This document shows, piece by piece, positions 39,844 through 42,713 of a stretch of DNA of 42,713 bases (position 1 is its first letter; each line of letters begins with the position of its first letter). The notes under the pieces were generated by a model. The model saw only the letters and a list, made by a program, of their open reading frames with translations. It did no database searches and was not told the DNA's origin. This DNA is from Bacteroidia bacterium. GTDB taxonomy: Bacteria; Bacteroidota; Bacteroidia; Cytophagales; JAAEPT01. The DNA lies in assembly GCA_030431525.1 (NCBI GenBank), contig JAUIJC010000035.1, forward strand, positions 1 to 42,713. The letters are read 5' to 3'. Position numbers and translations under genes: made by a program.

Positions 39844-41448
39844 TTATTCCATAAAGGGATACCTATAATCCCTTGGAGGATAGTGGTTGGTCTTAATCGT
39901 TTGAACGTTCGTCCAGCGGGTTAAGTTGAAAATAGCGCCTGCCTTATCATTGGTGCCCGAGGCCCTTGCTCCGCCAAATGGCTGTTGACCCACCACGGCT
40001 CCAGTCGGTTTGTCATTGATATAAAAGTTGCCTGCGGAATACTTCAAGCGGTCTTGGGCAAGCTCAATAGGTTCCTTTAAACGGCTAAAAATGGCACCTG
40101 TTAGTGCATAAGGCGAAGTGTTATTTACCAAATCCAATGTTTGCTCAAAGGCATGGTCTTCATACACATAAATGGTGAGGACAGGACCAAAAATTTCCTC
40201 TTCCATGGTGAGAAAATGCGGGTCGGAGGTTAGCAGAATGGTAGGAGTAACAAAATAGCCTTTGGTGTTGTCGTAGGTTCCTCCGCAAAGCACTTTGCAG
40301 TTATCGCTGGCCTTTGCCTTTTCGATGTAGTCCGTAATCTTATCAAAGGCCTTTTGGTCAATCACTGCATTTACAAAACAATGGAAATCCTCGGGTGGTC
40401 CCATTTTGAGGGATTCTGTAGTGTTAATCAGTTTCGACTCCAGTTTTTCCCAGATGGACTCAGGGAGATATGCGCGTGACACGGCCGAACATTTCTGGCC
40501 TTGAAACTCAAAGGCGCCTCGTACCAGTGCCGTATTAAGTGCCTCAAGGTCGGCTGAAGGGTGTGCGATAATAAAATCCTTGCCCCCCGTTTCCCCGACA
40601 ATGCGTGGGTAATCACGGTAGATATCAACATTGGCTCCGATGGTTTTCCACAGGTGTTTAAAAGTGCTGGTACTTCCCGTGAAATGTAGGCCAGCAAACT
40701 CAGGGTGATTAAATACGACCTCTCCAGCCTCAGGGCCATCACAATACACCAAGTTAATGACGCCCTCAGGGAGCCCAGCTTCCAACAGAATTTCCATGAT
40801 GATATGGGCCGAATAGATTTGGCTGTCTGCAGGTTTCCACACCACCACATTGCCCATCAAGGCGGGAGCCGTTGGCAAGTTGCCAGCGATGGAAGTAAAG
40901 TTGAACGGCGTAAGGGCGAACACAAAACCCTCCAACGGACGATAGGCTAGCCTGTTGGAAGTGCCCTCAGGGGATAGGGGTTGAATTAAGTTGATATGCT
41001 TGGCAAAATGGGCATTGAACCGCCAGAAGTCAATCAGCTCACAGGCCGCATCAATTTCCGCCTGAAAAGCGTTTTTGGATTGTCCAGCCATCGTGGCCGC
41101 ATTCATGGGTATGCGCCATTTCGTCGCCAAAAGGTCTGCCGCTTTTATAAAAATCTCATTGCGTTCCCACTGCGGTTTGTCCGCCCAAGCCTTATGCGCT
41201 TTCAGCGCTTCTTTGATGGCCTGCTCCACATGCTCCTTATTGCCTTGAGAATATTCTCCAAGGGTGAGCGAATGGTTATGGGGTGGATGAATTTCCCGTT
41301 TTTGGCCTGTGTGCACCCGTCTTCCCCCGATGTACATTGGGATTTTGACATGGCTTCGGTAGCAGTCTATAAGCACTTTTTCCAAGGCTATGCGCTCCTC
41401 GGAATGTGGACGATAGTTGAGTACGGGTTCGTTGGTGGGCAATACCAT
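39844..41448 (-). CDS. pruA: L-glutamate gamma-semialdehyde (1-pyrroline-5-carboxylate) dehydrogenase
   Basis: A 534-residue aldehyde dehydrogenase that oxidises glutamate semialdehyde to glutamate with NAD+, the second step of proline breakdown. NEPVLNYRPHSEERIALEKVL at the N-terminus and MYIGGRRVHTG are typical of the P5CDH group. FALTPFNFTSIAGNLPTAPALMGNVVVWKPADSQIYSA is the cofactor site, VGETGGKDF holds the general-base Glu, and FQGQKCSAVSRAY the catalytic Cys. EEEIFGPVLTIYVYEDHAFE and NFYINDKPTGAVVGQQPFGGARASGTNDKAG close the protein. Length fits the monofunctional enzyme. The proline dehydrogenase gene is not in the window. Confidence 0.95.
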   Translation of the reverse strand: MVLPTNEPVLNYRPHSEERIALEKVLIDCYRSHVKIPMYIGGRRVHTGQKREIHPPHNHSLTLGEYSQGNKEHVEQAIKEALKAHKAWADKPQWERNEIFIKAADLLATKWRIPMNAATMAGQSKNAFQAEIDAACELIDFWRFNAHFAKHINLIQPLSPEGTSNRLAYRPLEGFVFALTPFNFTSIAGNLPTAPALMGNVVVWKPADSQIYSAHIIMEILLEAGLPEGVINLVYCDGPEAGEVVFNHPEFAGLHFTGSTSTFKHLWKTIGANVDIYRDYPRIVGETGGKDFIIAHPSADLEALNTALVRGAFEFQGQKCSAVSRAYLPESIWEKLESKLINTTESLKMGPPEDFHCFVNAVIDQKAFDKITDYIEKAKASDNCKVLCGGTYDNTKGYFVTPTILLTSDPHFLTMEEEIFGPVLTIYVYEDHAFEQTLDLVNNTSPYALTGAIFSRLKEPIELAQDRLKYSAGNFYINDKPTGAVVGQQPFGGARASGTNDKAGAIFNLTRWTNVQTIKTNHYPPRDYRYPFME

Positions 41449-41467
41449 GCAATCTCAGGGCTTTGCT

Positions 41468-41480
41468 TAGGTAGTACCTA
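41468..41480 (-). promoter_or_regulatory. 13-bp palindrome upstream of pruA
   Basis: TAGGTA-G-TACCTA, perfect, 20 bp upstream of the pruA ATG. It is a possible operator in the pruA leader. No regulator is known for it. Confidence 0.35.
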
Positions 41481-41573
41481 CGTTTTGGGTGGGGGATAAA
41501 TTGTGTGGCATTCGATGAGGGATGTAGGAGTGGGGCTACTCCATTGTTTTCAACTTAAGAAGAGTAGGTTTTT

Positions 41574-41707
41574 AACCACGGAGAAAGGGAGGTAGGGAGA
41601 CTCAATATTGTTCAATAATGAAATGATTGGTGTGTTGGGGAAAAATAGAATACAACACCTCACTCCTCTGAGTCATGTCTTGCTCCTTTCCTCCTTTTCT
41701 CCGTGGT
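41574..41707. repeat. ACCACGGAG-ended inverted-repeat element, copy 2
   Basis: Outer arms are 41574-41599 and 41683-41707, pairing over 25 bp with three mismatches, and begin with the same AACCACGGAGA as copy 1 at 27873. GGAG again recurs every 8 bp. The interior differs from copy 1 except for an ATTGTT(G/C)AA stretch at the same place near the left arm. Confidence 0.7.
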
Positions 41708-41732
41708 AAAAAAAACTAAGCGGTAAAACATT

Positions 41733-41758
41733 CTCCTCCCTTTAGAAAAGGGGAGGAC
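41733..41758. repeat. CCTCCC/GGGAGG hairpin repeat
   Basis: CTCCTCCCTTT and AAAAGGGGAGGA form a short stem with an AGA loop, followed by CAGAGGTGGGG. It resembles a palindrome type that recurs in Bacteroidota intergenic DNA. Only one copy was seen here. Confidence 0.45.
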
Positions 41759-41880
41759 AGAGGTGGGGTTGAAACCCGCGGTAAAGAGTAACAGCAATCA
41801 AATCCCCATAAACACCTAACTTGCTTTGGCATTGTCCTTGGAAAGGGGGCGGTGCGTTTTTATCAAAAGAAGTAAATATC

Positions 41881-42713
41881 ATGAAGTCCGTTTTTAGGGT
41901 CTTAATGGCCTTGACCTTTTTATCGCTGTCTCAGCAACTTTTAGCGCAGTACGACACCACGCGCATCAACATCTATTTCGATACGGGGGCCGATTCCCTC
42001 AAACGTGTAGAAGCTCCAAAATTGGATAAGCTGGCCCTTCGCCTAAAACTTGAAAAGACTTATTTCCTTGATTTGCGGGGACATACGGACAGCCGTGGTT
42101 CAGTGGCTTATAACCAAGCCCTTTCGGAGCGAAGGATGGAGACCGTCCGTCAGTATCTGCGGAAATGGAAAATCCCCAATCGTCGCATGCAAAAGAGCGC
42201 TTGGAGTGAGCTGAGGCCAGTAGCCTCGAACGGTGATAGCATGGGCATGCAACTGAACCGTCGCGTGGAGATTGTGCTCATTATTCCTTCAAAGGAAGAA
42301 CCAATGGCTGAAGCCGAATTGGAGCCGGAAGACCAACAGGAAATTGTTGAAACAAATTCTTCCCAACTTCCCCCAGTGGTTGACCCTTCCACACCTGAAG
42401 GAAAAATCCTTGAAAAATTCGGCTCGACTCGGGATAAAAGCTTTGACCCAGTCGCCTTTGAAGAGCAGGTAGAAGGCACCGTTCCGCATGAGGACAGTAC
42501 ACTCAATGAATCTTCCACGGCCATCAGTTCCGATGGTTATGTGATTAAACGAATTCCAAAAAAGGATCCTGCTGATTCTTCACAGGTAGAGGGTAGTGCC
42601 ACGACTCAAGATTCCTTGCAAATTGTGGATGGAGTAACCCTTGCCGAAGGACAATCCTCCAAAGCGGACATGGGAGATGGCACATTTGCTGGAGCAGGAA
42701 AAACCTTGGTGGT
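41881..42713 (+). CDS. OmpA-domain exported protein, C-terminus beyond window edge
   Basis: At least 277 residues, open at the right edge. Signal peptide residues 1-22 (ending QQLLAQ). The OmpA peptidoglycan-binding domain is at the N-terminus (about 25-140), not the usual C-terminal place: RINIYFDTGADSL, LDLRGHTDSRGSVAYNQALSERRMETVRQYL with the peptidoglycan-contacting Asp and Arg both present, and LNRRVEIVLI. From about 145 onward comes a Glu/Ser/Asp-rich linker with no clear fold. The rest of the protein off the edge may carry another domain. Probably an envelope protein holding the outer membrane to peptidoglycan. Confidence 0.85.
   Translation, partial: MKSVFRVLMALTFLSLSQQLLAQYDTTRINIYFDTGADSLKRVEAPKLDKLALRLKLEKTYFLDLRGHTDSRGSVAYNQALSERRMETVRQYLRKWKIPNRRMQKSAWSELRPVASNGDSMGMQLNRRVEIVLIIPSKEEPMAEAELEPEDQQEIVETNSSQLPPVVDPSTPEGKILEKFGSTRDKSFDPVAFEEQVEGTVPHEDSTLNESSTAISSDGYVIKRIPKKDPADSSQVEGSATTQDSLQIVDGVTLAEGQSSKADMGDGTFAGAGKTLV

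Larger units (their letters stand above)
41449..41880. other. 432-bp intergenic region holding repeats
   Basis: No gene was found. It holds the 13-bp palindrome at 41468 near the pruA start, the second copy of the ACCACGGAG-ended element (41574-41707), the CCTCCC/GGGAGG hairpin at 41733-41758, and then about 120 bp before the OmpA-domain gene in which nothing clear was seen. Confidence 0.7.

Overview
The window is chromosomal DNA from a member of the Bacteroidota, most likely a Cytophagales-type bacterium. This rests on several signs. Three proteins point to a type IX secretion system (T9SS): a PorE-like OmpA protein, a DUF5103 plug protein and a secreted protein with a type A sorting domain. 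Many lipoproteins and outer-membrane barrels are of Bacteroidota-only families (DUF4301, DUF6048, probably DUF6452), a core-promoter-like TAnnTTTG element is present, and a class II ketol-acid reductoisomerase is encoded. No rRNA, tRNA, CRISPR array, prophage or plasmid genes were seen. The only stable RNA gene recognised is RNase P RNA (rnpB). The only complete mobile element is one IS1595-type insertion sequence with an 8-bp target duplication.

Layout. 1-2.6 kb: a large secreted lectin-domain protein (cut by the left edge), with an insertion sequence just upstream of its promoter. 2.6-9.4 kb: PorE-like protein, YceI-like lipoprotein, DUF4301 protein, an amidase-like lipoprotein and an EI24/CysZ-like membrane protein. 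9.6-17.6 kb: a co-directional block of two outer-membrane barrels, three lipoproteins (two paralogous at the N-terminus, one with two internal repeats) and a T9SS-exported beta-sandwich protein. This is the best candidate for an undescribed cell-surface system. 17.7-25.8 kb: small lipoprotein, epimerase, DUF2071 protein, two paralogous small membrane proteins, ilvC, an AraC regulator divergent from a small membrane protein, and a large secreted protein of unknown function. 25.9-27.8 kb: siroheme synthesis (SUMT, precorrin-2 dehydrogenase) and a rhodanese. 28-32.5 kb: an outer-membrane protein, the T9SS plug protein, and an MBOAT/SGNH pair for O-acylation of an exported polymer. 32.7-35.7 kb: rnpB, an NtrC-type response regulator without a DNA-binding domain, and a DUF6452-DUF6048 pair. 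35.8-42.7 kb: AsmA/DUF748-like protein, small proteins, a porin, pruA, and an OmpA-domain protein cut by the right edge.

Between the genes lies a second layer that ordinary annotation would miss. At least seven intergenic sites, plus a weaker eighth, carry short arrays of degenerate 7-bp repeats. Each site has its own version of the unit. The arrays often come as inverted arms that fold into hairpins, and they sit directly against stop codons, start codons or rnpB. Other palindromic elements are also present: two copies of an ACCACGGAG-ended inverted repeat 13.7 kb apart, a 63-bp perfect palindrome, and a 123-bp imperfect palindrome. These arrays and elements, together with the 9.6-17.6 kb surface locus, are the main points worth following up.

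Limits: no database search was possible. Family assignments come from recognised motifs, and coordinates of repeats and promoters were read by eye.
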